Below are positions 22,935-48,548 of a stretch of DNA of 64,000 bases, one piece after another. This DNA comes from Cristatella mucedo. Lineage: Eukaryota; Bryozoa; Phylactolaemata; Cristatellidae. The position numbers were made by a program, and so were the translations under genes. Where the stretch lies: NCBI GenBank assembly GCA_009760855.2, contig WPIO01000025.1, positions 4,568,501-4,632,500 on the forward strand, written 5' to 3'. The notes under the pieces are model-generated. The model did no database searches and was not told the DNA's origin. It was given only the letters and a program-made list of their open reading frames with translations. Each line of letters starts with the position of its first letter. The stretch's first letter is position 1.

Positions 22935-23515
22935 GCAATGTGCCTAGAAAGAGGTTTAATTCTTTTCAAGCGCTGTAAAAATGTCAACATTATAATTATC
23001 ATCATCATCATTATTATTATCTCTGCAGTTGTGACAAATCTTGTGTATCATTTAACCGGTCCAATATGCTTTTAGACCATTGCAAGTCGCGAAGTCATCA
23101 TCGATTACGTAAATTCCTTCCAAGGATTAACTGCTGCCAACGAGTCAAACAAGCGATCATTACTATGAGCGTGTTACCGTGACCATGTATTGAAATTTCT
23201 AGTGCACCGCTAGCTACTTCAGTATCAGGCTGCCTTCCGGTTGCACTCAAATCCTTTGCAGGCCGTGCCTTCAGTCCATATGCCTCCAAAGCCTGAAACT
23301 CCTGTCGACCGACATGGCGAAATCCTGACTTGACATTTAAAAAAAAAAGCTAAAAACCCACCCTTACACCCTTCATTCATTCTCAATTGCGTCAGAAATG
23401 CTGAAATAAAGCATGCTATCACTAAACAATTTACATTTTTCCTTTCCAGCATATGCAAAGTGCCTAGAAGGAGATTGAGTTCTCTTGGATACTATACATG
23501 GCTTCTTTTATTATA
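22935..23515 (+). mobile_element. LINE-A tail plus a second truncated LINE-A, plus strand
   Basis: A first tail (22940-23020, cctagaaagaggtttaattc then ATTATTATT) is followed by a LINE-A C-terminal piece. The reverse-frame shadow of this piece reads FQALEAYGLKARPAKDL. The second tail is at 23455-23515 (tgcctagaaggagattgagt). Confidence 0.7.
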
Positions 23516-23559
23516 AGTATTATTATAATGGCCACAGGCAGTACTGGGCCAGAAGATGT

Positions 23560-25160
23560 GAGCAATATAAAATGTAATGCAATATATTTCTGTCTGCAAC
23601 TCCACAAAGCCACAAGGACAAAATGGGTGTCATTCAGGAGAGTTCTCCATAGCGCACTCAAAGCCTTATCGGCTTTCGGTGGGCAAACAGACTCCCATCT
23701 CACGAAACAAAGAGAAAGTGAGAAGCATATCCGAGTCAGGAGAGCAGTTGAGGTAGTGAGAAGCATGAAGTACAAACACAGGACAGCCGGAAAGGATGTG
23801 CCACAGTCGGCAGCAGGAGAGTATATGTCTATGCAAAAGAATAGAGGAAGTGTGTTCCACATTCAAGCTTCTGTCACCAATGGTCTTTATGCAAGGGATT
23901 GGAACCGCTAATTTGTTGTCCATACAGGACCTGAGGGTACGACGAGGCTGAAACTAGTGCAGCAGCTCAGCTAGGTAAGAAGGAGTCCAGAAGTGGCAGG
24001 ACTTGTGGGTCAGCATAAGAACTTAAGTCTGCATTCGCTGATCAACCAGAAGTCATCGAAGCTCCTTCAGCAAAGGAGACACATGGTCAAATCTTGGACA
24101 AAACTGGGATTTTTTAACTAGCTTTGCACTATTCATCCATCAATGACCTAGTGGCCTTTTTCTGTCGCCTAGCCAAAATGGAATTGCAATAATCTAGCTG
24201 AGACAGAGCCACAGAGCTAGTCAAAATTGTGCAAGCCATCGCTGTAGAAAGTCCCTAATGTTAGACAGGGATCGGGCGTGATGGCTGGCTGTGGAGGCAG
24301 TCTTCTTAATGAAACTGTCCAAAATTAGGCAGTTGTCAACGACGAAACCTAAATTTAAAACACACGGTGAAGTTCGCACAGCAGCATCACCTGTCTTCTA
24401 GTCCAACCACAAGTTTGGGGTGTCCTATTAGTAGCAGTTCTGTTTTATTGTCGCTAAGTTTAAGGAAATTTGCTGTCATCCAGGATCGAATGACTGCAAA
24501 GCAAGCATTTAGTTTATCAGTTGCTACAGCAGATTGCGACGGCTTAAACGACAAGTACAGCTCATTCTAGTAAGCATAAAACTGGTAGCTGAATCCATGA
24601 GCCCGAATCCCTTTTCCCAGAGATTCAGTGTAAATGGAGAACAGCAAAGGATCAAGGACCCTTTCGGGACTGCACATGTGACTGGTCTGGTGGATGAGAC
24701 CTGACACGACACGGTTGAACATGATAGGACAAAAACGATTTGAACCATGCCAGTGCCTCGTCATTCAGACCAATCGTTGTTCTCAGTCGTTCAAGTAGGA
24801 CATCGTGATCAATAGTGTTGAGAGCAGCTGATAGATCCAGAAGGACCAGGGCTGTGGCTGTCCCATCAACGTTGTTGCATACGTCTTGGTTACTCTGAGA
24901 AGAGCAGTTTCAGTGGAGAGGTATCGCTTGAATCGCTACTGAAATTTTTCTGACAACTTATTCTTTTCAATGCGTGCTACAAGCTGCTTAGCGACAATGT
25001 ATTCAAGAATTTTTAGAAAAAGGAAGAAGTTTGGGCAATGGTTTACCAGGATCTCTGAATCTAATCCAGGCTTTTTAAGTATCAGTCGAATGATGGTCGA
25101 TTTGAAGGACTTGGGTACAACCCGTTATCCAGATAAGCATGACAAATCTCTGTTATGGTT
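23560..25160 (-). mobile_element. LINE-B with reverse transcriptase core, minus strand, dead
   Basis: This is the longest LINE-B copy here. On the minus strand it reads LVLLDLSAALNTIDHDVLLE (RT motif A, with the expected FD changed to LN), then PLLFSIYTESLGKGIRAHGF, then FYAY followed by a stop where family members have the YADD catalytic motif. Both catalytic aspartate sites are lost. Downstream come the C-terminal domain and the 3' UTR ending near 23560. It cannot encode an active enzyme. Confidence 0.85.
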
Positions 25161-25311
25161 GGGCTAAGTTTGTCTGCAAGTGAAGATCACAGCAACAGTA
25201 AAAGCAACCATTTGGCTGAAAAAGTTTCACCCCTATTACCCCCTAGTCACTTGATACCAGTAGGCATTTACACTATCTTCTTGCCAATCCGGCTGAGCTG
25301 ATGCTTCCTCT

Positions 25312-25314
<3 letters not shown>

Positions 25315-25382
<68 letters not shown>
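25315..25382. repeat. (TC)n microsatellite
   Basis: About 34 uninterrupted TC units are followed by a CT-rich stretch to 25415. Confidence 0.95.
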
Positions 25383-25385
<3 letters not shown>

Positions 25386-25399
25386 CCTCCCTCCCCTCC

Positions 25400-26740
25400 C
25401 TTCCTTCCTCTTGATCTAACCCCTGTACTCTTGCTTTCTCCCCTGTTCATGCCTATTTCTGTCCACTCTCAGCAGTATCTTATAAATAGCCATCGATTTA
25501 TCTAGAATTTTCTGCACAGAGGCAGCTCTGAAAACTCACACCATCAACCGAGTTGCAACAAACTGAGCCCATAGCATGGATTGCTTACAGCCACCCTAAT
25601 AAGGCCATACATAGATGCCTCACAGCATTCAAAGTATATGTGTGCACACGCGTGCGCAGGCATACATACACACTCACACACACGTACAAACACACATTGC
25701 ACTTAATACTTTCACGTGCATGTAGATGTATAAAACTAATCTGATTTGTGCAATCATAGACACATGTGCACCAGCTCGAGCAGAATTGCATAAAGCCTTT
25801 GGCTGATTCTCACTGAAATAATCCTCCAAGCCCAACTCTATCTTTAGGATATTTTCTAAGACTCTTGCTAACATTCAATAAAAAAGAGCTTTGTCACTGC
25901 CTCAAATTGAGATGGGACGTTCAACATAATTGTTGGTCAATTCCTCATTCCCATATGCAATCGTTAAGACAAGGCTTTTAATACTATTTCAAGTAGCCGA
26001 TCAGTAGAGCTTCTGAACAAGACCATGCGTATTACGCAAAATCTCGTCAAGAGGTAGAGCCACCATAGAACAACCGATGGGGGATCGGGACAGTCACGTG
26101 GCCCAAGAGCCATGACCTTATGATACCTCCCTCGCTAGCACAAAGCCTTATACGATGGCAGATTATTTAGGGGGGGGGCACGTTTCTGGTGAGATCATAA
26201 ATCAACTGATGAACTGAAAACTAAAGTCACCTAGTGGACCTGCTTCGAAGTGCAACGGCATGCTATTCGTTCATAGCATAAGCACAATCTGTCGAATCAG
26301 TACTAACCTGAAGCTTGGCCTTGTCGTCAGCAGCCATAAAATCGAGTTTCTTCTCGTGAGCATGCATCTTCATCTGCATACTATGCTCTCGAGCAGCCCT
26401 ACAAGACAAGAAGGCGATCCCAAGTGCCACTACCTGTCTTATTGATTGGACAGGGGTTCATTTGCATACACAAATATTCTACCATGATTGCATACGATTG
26501 AAAATTCCATGCAGATCTCATCTAGTCTGCAGTTTTTATCCTCTTCTGTATCAGATTTCATCTGTGAATCGTGAAACCTGAAGACCCTGGACGTCGATGC
26601 TGTCTGCAAAAGTATCTTCCTGGCCCCTACTGCTGAATCCTACAGCAGACTTGACCTCACTCGTGGAACTCGGCAAGGCAAAACTAGCTTGATGTACTGG
26701 ATGAGTTTGCACCTCTGACTAAATGAATAAATAAAATACT
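25400..26740. other. Intergenic DNA, nothing recognised
   Basis: A short CA-rich patch lies near 25640-25700 and a 9-base poly-G run at 26170-26178. I see no gene. Confidence 0.4.
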
Positions 26741-26744
26741 AGCT

Positions 26745-26906
26745 GATTTAACAGCCTCTTTTATATAGCGACAAAAGAGCCTTGATGGCTATCGCCACTG
26801 CTTGCAGTGGCAATAAAGGATTGCCCACCGCAGGATTCGAACCCATGACCTCGGGACCAAGGTCGTGAAAAGCAACCTACTTACCTAGTGTGCCATCACG
26901 GCTCAC
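26745..26906 (-). mobile_element. SINE-2, full length, minus strand
   Basis: On the minus strand a tRNA-like head (gagccgtgatggcacactag) contains a B box GGGTTCGAATCC. The 3' part reads caatcctttattgccactgc and gctcttttgtcgctatataa and ends at tgttaaatcag. It matches the copy at 42547-42716 along its whole length. Confidence 0.85.
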
Positions 26907-27030
26907 CAAAGACTAACGGCTAGCACCACTGCTTGCAGTTGGCAATAAAGGGTCGCCCAACTCCAGGATTCGAACCTTCGACCTCAGTAGTGAAGAGCGA
27001 GCACCTAACATCCTAGGCTATCGTGACCCT
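26907..27030 (-). mobile_element. SINE-2, second adjacent copy, minus strand
   Basis: Immediately next to the previous copy, the head and B box (caggattcgaaccttcgacc on plus) occur again. The 3' tail is truncated against its neighbour, giving a head-to-tail tandem of two SINE-2 units. A third head scrap, agtgtgccatcacggctcat, is at 27208-27228. Confidence 0.8.
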
Positions 27031-27230
27031 ATCTGCACGACAGGCCTGCCAACCAAATCCGGCACGGCTCTGCGCTTTCATTAAACAGCGGGCTTCTGCA
27101 GGCGGTCCATTGATTTCGCGTCGTTATTCGTTTCCACCTGGGCATAGCGAACTCGCATACAGCCAGTGCAACGAGAAAAGCGCCGTCCCAAAGTTTAGCC
27201 TTATCTAGTGTGCCATCACGGCTCATCAAG

Positions 27231-28225
27231 CCCATTATCTGCCCTGGCTCAGATGGTCTGTGATTTACTAAAGACATTAATGCAGCTAGATCTCCTAAGC
27301 ACAAGCTTGAAAAAGGGTACTCAATATGAAAACCAAATGTCCATCGGCTAGCATACGAGAACTATTGTAGGTCGTACCAATCCATCCTAGCTAAGGTAAA
27401 GTCGAGCTTCTTTATAAATAGTGGAATCATATATGCATAATCCAAAGATGCTGATGTCGACCATAAACCATCTCCTCTACCACTTCCAGGTCAACACCTT
27501 ACCTAGCGATCCTTGTGGTGATCAGGAATATCATTTTTCTAGCTTTTTATCACCCAGATAGAAAAAATTGCCACTCGAGTCCATCGCCTTGGTAATATTG
27601 CCCGTTGCATTTATAAACCTACTTACATTACCACACCACCCACCCTCAAACCTGCCACTACTGACTTGATCCCAAAATTCATCTCCCAGTGCTGAGAATA
27701 ATACTAGTCCTATTGACCCCATATCTACTGGTCTCCTTTTAAGATTCATGAATTTGCTGCTGCCCTGCATAACTAAAATAGTAAATACACTGTATATCCT
27801 AAGCATTAGGTCTTGCCCTTGCATCATTCAAAAAGGTTTATGTTGGGCTACTCATTAAGAGGTCAACACTAGACCAGCTGAACTTCAAAAACTTCCACAT
27901 AGTCTCCCAATAGTCGTTCCTGTCAAAGACACTGGAATGAGTAGTGACAGACCAGCTAAACTCTTATGCTCCTGGGTCCTTATCTAGACGTAAGGTGCTT
28001 GTTCTCCACAATTCAGTTCATGGTTCATGTCCTTCAGCATACAGTCCTTTATTTCTACTGCAGGAGGGTGATGACCCCTAAGGCTTTTTGCTACTACATA
28101 CATGATTCTGTTATGTAAACTGACTTTTCACTTTTTACGTTTACAACAACATTTCAAACCTAGCAATGGTCAGGTTTGAGAGCTAAATATGCCATAGATG
28201 TAGCACTGCTAAAAGTGTATAACGA
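27231..28225. other. Intergenic DNA, nothing recognised
   Basis: The 98-codon minus ORF at 27531-27827 has no domain I recognise. No repeat family is assigned. Confidence 0.4.
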
Positions 28226-28229
28226 TCTT

Positions 28230-29385
28230 CTTAGGAATGCTAACTTTGATAGTAGAGTCTCTCAAGCTAATTCTGTCAGACCTCTCGGCAGAATTTGATA
28301 CCAAAGTCGTAAGATCTAAGTCCTTTTTGAGCACCAATCATCTGTTCAGGGCAATGCCGGTAATGCGCTGCAATGGTTTGGACCTAATATCGGTAAGAGA
28401 TTTCAGAGCTACTTCTATCAACAGGCACAAGTCATCCTGGGAGCTTTTAATGTATGGGGCATGCCGGAGATCTAAACAGGCACGGCCCACTTATTTTTAC
28501 AAAATATACCTCCGTCATGCCAATGTAATCACCAAGCTTAATCTAGGGTTAAGCTTTTAAGAAGACGAGACACAGCTGTACATGTGGTTTGATTCCTCCC
28601 TGTCTAGCCAGAATAACTCTCTCAACTCGCTTGCTGCATGTATTGCTGACAATTGCACTCGGCAGCAAACATTCTCAGCCTTGGAATGACATATTAATTT
28701 GGAAGTTATGGAAAACCGTGCATAACTTAGAAATAAGAAAGATTAACCCCCTCCCAAAAAGACTCGGCCAGAGTATGCCCTGTAACATATTCAGACAGTC
28801 TGGGCTCAAACATACTTTCAGATCTCTCTGCCTGTGGAATAAGATGCTTACAGTTGTTACAACACTTGGCAGCTGGGCTTGAGTGTCATAAACTTCCATA
28901 TTGCATCCTTTCTCGCATCACCAGCTTCCACTGGTTACCCTCATCAAGCAGGACATTGAATTCAAGGTTTTATCTCTCATTTTTTAGGTTCACCCATGCC
29001 TTTCCCGTGTCGACCAATCAAAAATACTTCTAATAAGGTTTTCCACCGTGTCACTAACTCTTCTAACCTGTGCCTGGAAGCAACATCAAATCATTTGAAG
29101 ACAATGCCTTGAGATTACGTGCTTCCAAAGCCTGGAATTCCCTACCGACTGACAACACGATGTTCCTTGACTTGACGACAAATAACAAGAAGCTAAAAAT
29201 CCACATACTTCTCACAACATGGGCCCTGTCCACATGAATTGTCCATTGTGTGCCACTGCATGCAGACAATGTGCATTTTATCACTAAATATTTGACACAC
29301 TTTGCTTACTGCACATGTAAAGTGCCTAAGAGATTTCGGTTCTCTTAGGGTCCCATACATCTGCCATTGTTATTATTATTATGTT
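28230..29385 (+). mobile_element. LINE-A relic with RT fragments, plus strand
   Basis: LILSDLSAEFDTKV retains the RT motif A (FDT). Next come an NALQWF-like remnant and, nearer the 3' end, SKAWNSLPTDN in a shifted frame. It ends with the LINE-A tail at 29310-29380 (gtaaagtgcctaagagattt) and an ATTATTATTATT run. It has several frameshifts and is not functional. Confidence 0.75.
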
Positions 29386-29389
29386 GTGT

Positions 29390-30830
29390 GAGTGTGAGCG
29401 TGCATGTTTTTCAAAACAGCAAACGACTTGGATCATTCATATGCAACCGTACACAGCAAAGTGTAATTATCAACTCAACGCTAACGTTCACTCTCATTGA
29501 AACTTCCATCGTCTGCTGCTCAGGAACGCTGTGCTCCGATTGGCTAGCCAAGGGCGAGAATGTCAGCAGTGGCATACAACAACAGTTAGGTGGCACTGCC
29601 GTAGGTTGGGGCATGCACTCTCGTACGATTGCTACATTCCTCCCCCCTTACGCTTAGCCAATAAGCATGCTAGCTTAGGGAATAGCGTAGTCCTAGTGCT
29701 TTATAGGTGGTCTTCGTGTGACTTGAGGACTGGCAGTAAGCTGCACGGGGTCTTGCACCGCAGGTGACAAGTCAGGCTCAACTGGTGACCCATCGTATTG
29801 GTACCCTCAGCAGTCCAGGTTTCCACTGCTCATGGTTGCACTTGGCCTCTGTCAGCAGGCACGGTTTCTGAAATCTCTGCTGCCGGTATTACAGGCATCG
29901 GCAGCTCATTGGCGCGCGGTGGCACGTTGGTACTAAATGTTGCCATGGCATCAGCCCACAACGAACACTGATGTAACAAACAACGCAGGCTAAGAATGCT
30001 ACAGCCAATTCTCGTTACTGCTACAGTACAGCTATGCTACAAACAACCGCTAGGCCTGGCCGCTAAGGATTACTGATGGAAGCTTAGACCAGCTCAAGCA
30101 AAGTCATTATTGAATTCAGCAGAGGCAAAGACAGGGTTTTCGTCTATATTGCAAGGCCCACCAGACTTTCATTTAGGGGGAAAGACCCGTAAGAAAATGA
30201 AAAGTTCTAGCACACAATCACAGTGCTTATTCGACACGAACTCGGTGGTTACTCATCGACTGGATGTAAGACATAATTTTGGCTTCGGTAATGGCCGGGG
30301 AGGGGGAGAGAAGAGAAGCTGTGAGGCTTATGAATAAGGGGTGGCCATGTCGCTACCCAGATACAGGAGGGGGAGCAAAATGTGCCCCTGTCACCTGGCT
30401 CTGCCACCGCTCTGCAGCTACATATAGAGTTATGTACATGAAGGCTGCTGCTGCTGCCACGAGTGAGCAGACTCCACATTTGCAACATCAGCAGCAGCCG
30501 ACAGGCTCAGACATACGACGGGATTCAAATCAATCGACATCCATCGCTTCAGGCAGGATGTGGTCAGCCGATCACGGGTCGGCTACACTAGTGAGCGACT
30601 AGCTAGCCGTCTCGTGCAGGTGCAGTCAAAAGACATCGATGCACAGAAGCCACGACAACTAATGCAGCAGATCCTAGTTCCTGACCACGCACAGGCAGCT
30701 CCTGCGTTCCTCTCTGACTGCCCAGACCCGCACAGCAACCGACTTTGCCCGTGCTTGCGCATAGTGCCACTTCAGCACACATGCACGCATGCTCCCTCTA
30801 CCGTCAGGCAGCGATCAGCTCTCGCAGGCG
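29390..30830. other. Unassigned stretch downstream of gene 2 exons
   Basis: The 3' exons of gene 2 should lie on the minus strand here or further left, because its last found exon ends in phase 2. I could not identify one with confidence. ORFs of 60 to 110 codons on both strands lack recognised domains. Confidence 0.35.
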
Positions 30831-30833
30831 AGC

Positions 30834-30898
30834 GATGCCTCAAGTGGCGATGCCTCAAGTGGCGATGCCTCAAGTGGCGATGCCTCAAGTGGCGATGC
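30834..30898. repeat. 15-bp minisatellite, about 4 units
   Basis: gatgcctcaagtggc repeats with near perfect identity. The 15-bp period is a multiple of three, so every frame carries a five-residue repeat (for example ASPLE on minus). It lies just 3' of the last recognised exon of gene 2. Confidence 0.92.
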
Positions 30899-31004
30899 CC
30901 GCGAAGTCTCGAAAGCAAGCTGCCCCCCCGTGTAGGCTTCCGCATCTCCCACTCGCTTCACCCAACCGTAGCCGCGCAAGCCGCCGCCATCGCCGGTCAC
31001 TCAC

Positions 31005-44901
<13,897 letters not shown>

Positions 44902-44904
44902 CTG

Positions 44905-45475
44905 GATTAAGAAATAGCATACAAGGCCTACAAAATTCCGATAATAGGCATTACAGCAAGTGCAGCAACAGTAAGATCGGCCCCAAACGTGACAAATCAG
45001 ACTGGTGAATTCTGAGAATCAAGCCTAGCAAGTACTTCAAAGATTGACCTCAACCTGTAAGGCTTCCGGAGCTACACTTTGCTCCTGTGAGCACGGGATG
45101 CATACAAGCAAATTACTCCGATGATATCCCACATGTGCATTTCTGTCAGGAGCCTGGCCGGAAACCTTGCCCATCACCCGAGTCCGGGGAGAAAAGCAAG
45201 GAGATTGACATTGATGGTGACTGTGGCTTAAAAGTACTCGAAAGGCAAGCCACTAGTTTACAAACCTTTACTGTCGGCCATTGGGTGTCAGTATAGTTAA
45301 AAGGTGCTTGCATTTCATGACCCATGTCATAAGTTGGAGTACTTCGGCAGCCAATTCTCTACTTCATACTGCTAGCAGGGTGAAAGCAGTTAAGTGTATT
45401 CTACTGATACATAACTAAGGCTGTTAAATCACCTTTTTTTTTACTAGGCTCATATCTTTGGTCTGCAGTTACAAA
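44905..45475. other. Upstream of gene 2 exon, nothing firm
   Basis: Earlier gene 2 exons should lie in this direction. A degenerate SINE-1-like head is at 45275-45360. No exon could be supported. Confidence 0.35.
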
Positions 45476-45479
45476 TGAA

Positions 45480-45605
45480 ACGTACCTCCGTTGTAACTTC
45501 ACAAAGACTTAGTGGTTGTTACGAAAGAAAGTCTTCTATAGCACATTCAAAGCCTTGGTGCTTTCGGTGCACATAACAAACTACAAGGCACCTCTCCACC
45601 ATTAT
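45480..45605 (-). mobile_element. LINE-B 3' end scrap, minus strand
   Basis: cctccgttgtaacttcacaa and cattcaaagccttggtgctt match LINE-B 3' ends. It is cut by the following SINE-1. Confidence 0.65.
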
Positions 45606-45606
45606 T

Positions 45607-45745
45607 ATAATTCATTTGTATAGCTCTCTTAGAGAACTAAATCTCTATCCAATCGCTTTACGCATGCCACAGGGGTCGATCCCACGACCTTGGTCGTTAA
45701 TGGCCAGCCCTTTATTCCTGGGCCAAACCAGTGTTCCATCACGTC
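45607..45745 (-). mobile_element. SINE-1, minus strand
   Basis: Tail ttcatttgtatagctctctt, B-box region ggggtcgatcccacgacctt and head end gggccaaaccagtgttccat are present in order. Confidence 0.83.
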
Positions 45746-45839
45746 TCGAAGTGCGGTGACTCAGATAGATCAATAACATAGCAGATACAATTAGGATTGA
45801 GACCATACCACAATTAATATGATTATATTGCATCGTAAG

Positions 45840-46165
45840 GTAAGGTAGCTCCGTCTATGATTTCACAAAGCCACAATGACTAATTGGGTATTTTGCTGAA
45901 AAGTTTTCTATAGAGTACTCAAAGCCTAAGCGGCTTTCGGTGTGCACGTGGTGGCTAGCATACTTCTTCTCGGCCAACAAAGAGAAAGTGAGAAGCATAG
46001 TTCAGTCAGCAGGGCAGTCTCGGAAGTGAGTAGCATGGAAGTAGCAGCTCAGAACGGCTGGAAAGGATGTGCCACAGTCGGCAGCAGGGCAACAGATGTC
46101 ATTAGGTAAGAATTGTGGAAGTGAGTTTTACAGTCTAGGACCTGCTGAGCGAAAGCATAAGACCA
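45840..46165 (-). mobile_element. LINE-B 3' part, minus strand
   Basis: ccgtctatgatttcacaaag, gtgccacagtcggcagcagg and cagtctaggacctgctgagc follow the LINE-B 3' order. Confidence 0.8.
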
Positions 46166-46484
46166 CGATTATCAATGAAATGCAAGTTGACATTGAGGCA
46201 TTCACCATAACAGCAACTTTCGTTTAGTTTCACAGGTTTAGTTTTTCTTTTGCATCATCCGCCAAGCTTAACTTAAGCCTTAGAGTTTCAGAGATATACG
46301 AGTAAGCCCAGACACAGTCAGCTGGCTGTCAGTGCAATAAGCAAATCCGGATTTATGAAGGGCCCAACTTAGTCCCGAAGGCGCCGTCGATGCACTGTCG
46401 CTCCGATGTGTCAAAAGAAGTGACAGGCGTGACCTAAGATATTTTTACAGAACCTGCCGTGTCCGAGTTCAACATCCACGCTAG

Positions 46485-46735
46485 GAAGTCAAAGCCCTCA
46501 CGTGTACAAGAGCCGAATGAAGCCACTGCTGCCAGGCTGCACTAGAGAGTTGGATGCATCTTATATGCAAGCTGACCCTGTGCACGTAATCTCTAACCAT
46601 GTTATTCTTGTTACTTATTGAGCATGCTACCACTAACCATTCGATCGTGTTTCCTTGAAGCAAATGTAAAGCGCCTAAAAAGAGATTGAGTTCTCTGAGG
46701 GCACTTTATCAAATGTGTTATAATTGTTATTATGG
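46485..46735 (+). mobile_element. LINE-A 3' end, plus strand
   Basis: taaccattcgatcgtgtttc, gtaaagcgcctaaaaagaga and gttctctgagggcactttat give the LINE-A end. Confidence 0.75.
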
Positions 46736-46739
46736 CTGT

Positions 46740-47260
46740 CACTATCACCTATGGTGCATCACCGAGGGGTAATGGGAGTGAGTACTATCTCATAAGGTAA
46801 AATAAAGGTTTTAAATTTAAGGTAAAATCTCAAAATGCATTAGCTAGTTTTTAATTACGAGCTGAAATATAAGGATCTCTGCCAAAAAACACTACGTTCC
46901 CGATACCCGCCCCAAAGAATATAAGTCTTGTCTCAAGACCCGAAGCCTTGAAAAAAGTGTTGCTAAGATGAGCGCGGCATATTCATGCCCGGAGATTTTC
47001 TTAGCAGCTGTATTAGCAGCTTAGTGAGCGAGAACATCGACATCACTTACACTTGTGTTACAAGCTGCGGTGCCAAGAAAGACACTCGAGATCTGCATGT
47101 CGGGCAGCTCCTGCTGAAGCCACCTCAGCTCCAGTCCGAACCTCAATCCGATAAGATTGCGGCAAGCTTATGAGTGCACCAAACGTCAAGATACCAATCG
47201 AATCACTGCGAAGTCAGAGCATTCGTCTCTGTCAGTTGGTGTCTTTATAAGAATAGAAAT
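46740..47260. other. Unassigned, possible coding trace on minus strand
   Basis: On the minus strand near 47060-47170 an open stretch reads YRIEVRTGAEVASAGAARHA and DLE, which loosely recalls the N-terminal vault-like repeats of the gene 2 family. Splice borders are weak, so no exon is called. Confidence 0.2.
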
Positions 47261-47264
47261 AATA

Positions 47265-47860
47265 ATAATACTTGTCATACATTTGTTTAGCCCCTCAGAG
47301 AACTCTATCTCTTTCCAGGCACTTCACATATGCTGTACAAGAAGCATCACTCTGCAGCTTGGCTCATCTGTTGTGAGCATCGACATTGCCACGTCACACC
47401 ACTTCTCGCCGACATGCACTGGCTCCCAGCCAAGCAGCAGCATCGACTTCAAGATTGTGTCATTCACTTTTAGGTCCCTTCATTCTCTGGCTCCAGCCTA
47501 CCTATCAGAACTACTCCACCACCAAGCAAAGAATTGTACAACCGGCTGTTCTGACTCGAATCGTTTAGCCATACCTCGTACGAACCTCAAAACCGTTGGA
47601 GACCGTGCCTTCAGTTCCTTTGCTCCAAAAGCCTGGAACTCACTACCGATGCACGTAACAACGTCCTCTGACATGAGGATATTTAAAAAGAAGCTTAAAA
47701 CGCACCTCCTCATTACAGTATTTGGTGGGTCTTTGTGATTCGTCCTTCGTGTGCATGTACCTGCTTACCTGCTCGTGCCTGATGCTTGCTGTGGCTGCTA
47801 CTTGAGGATGTTATCACCAAATATTTGGTAATGCTTTATATGCGGCAGCTGTAAAGTGCC

Positions 47861-47914
<54 letters not shown>

Positions 47915-47945
47915 CGGTTCTCTGAGGATGCTGTACAAATGAATT
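47265..47945 (+). mobile_element. LINE-A with C-terminal ORF2, plus strand (preceded by an opposite tail)
   Basis: A minus-strand tail at 47265-47345 abuts a plus-strand copy. The plus copy reads GDRAFSSFAPKAWNSLPMHV and KKKLKTHLLITVFGGSL within a 193-codon frame. It ends with the tail, in which the usual agagat stretch has expanded into a (GA)n tract. Confidence 0.82.
47863..47912. repeat. (GA)n microsatellite inside a LINE-A tail
   Basis: About 25 GA units sit exactly where other copies have a single agagagatt, so the tract arose by expansion within the LINE 3' end. Confidence 0.93.
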
Positions 47946-48545
47946 CTTATAATTTTCACAATATGGTTAGTGGCAGCACGCACAGTATCAGCATGCATAT
48001 GTACACTAGTGCAATTTACAAGGACCTAGCAAACACTGTAAGGAACAGGTATGTTTTAGCTTCTTTTTAAAAGTCTTCATGCCAGGGGATGTCGTGGCGT
48101 CAGTCGGGAGTGAGTTCTAAATTTTTGGTACATACAATCTAAAGGTACGACCTCCAAAGGATTTGAGGTTGTTTCGAGACATAGCTAAACGAGTCAGAAG
48201 AGTGGTGCTGCGATGCCTAGCCTGATTGGGAAGTAGTACTGATAGGTAGGCTGGAGCCGGAGAATGAAGGGACTTACAAGTGAGTGACGAAATCTTGAAC
48301 TCGATGCGCGGAGTGATGTCACAAATGCATGGACCAACTCAGATGAAGTATTCCTGTCTAAACAAACCCGAATTTTAGCAATGTTACGTAGCTGAAAGTA
48401 GGCAGACTTGTCCGTGGAGCTAATCAGGTCATCAGTGAATAGTCACTTTGGAACAGCAAACATAGATTTCGTGCAGATGCTACACAAGATAAGCTGGCAG
48501 AGCCGATATTTAGAGGATAGGTCTTCCTATGTCTGAGTCACACTA
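47946..48545 (-). mobile_element. LINE-A fragment, minus strand
   Basis: tggttagtggcagcacgcac, cttcatgccaggggatgtcg and ggtacgacctccaaaggatt match the 21.4-21.7-kb copy in the same direction. The ORF is broken. Confidence 0.75.
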
Positions 48546-48548
48546 AGT

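Noticed and set aside
26820-26860. Functional tRNA gene suggested by ggattcgaaccc
   Set aside because: The B box belongs to SINE-2 copies that recur in the window and lack complete tRNA pairing.
30380-30600. Minus-strand Gln-rich frame as the C-terminal exon of gene 2
   Set aside because: The only reasonable acceptor gives the wrong phase and hits a stop.
47060-47170. Minus-strand YRIEVRTGAEVASAGAARHA as an upstream exon of gene 2
   Set aside because: The similarity to vault-like repeats is loose and neither border is a good splice site.
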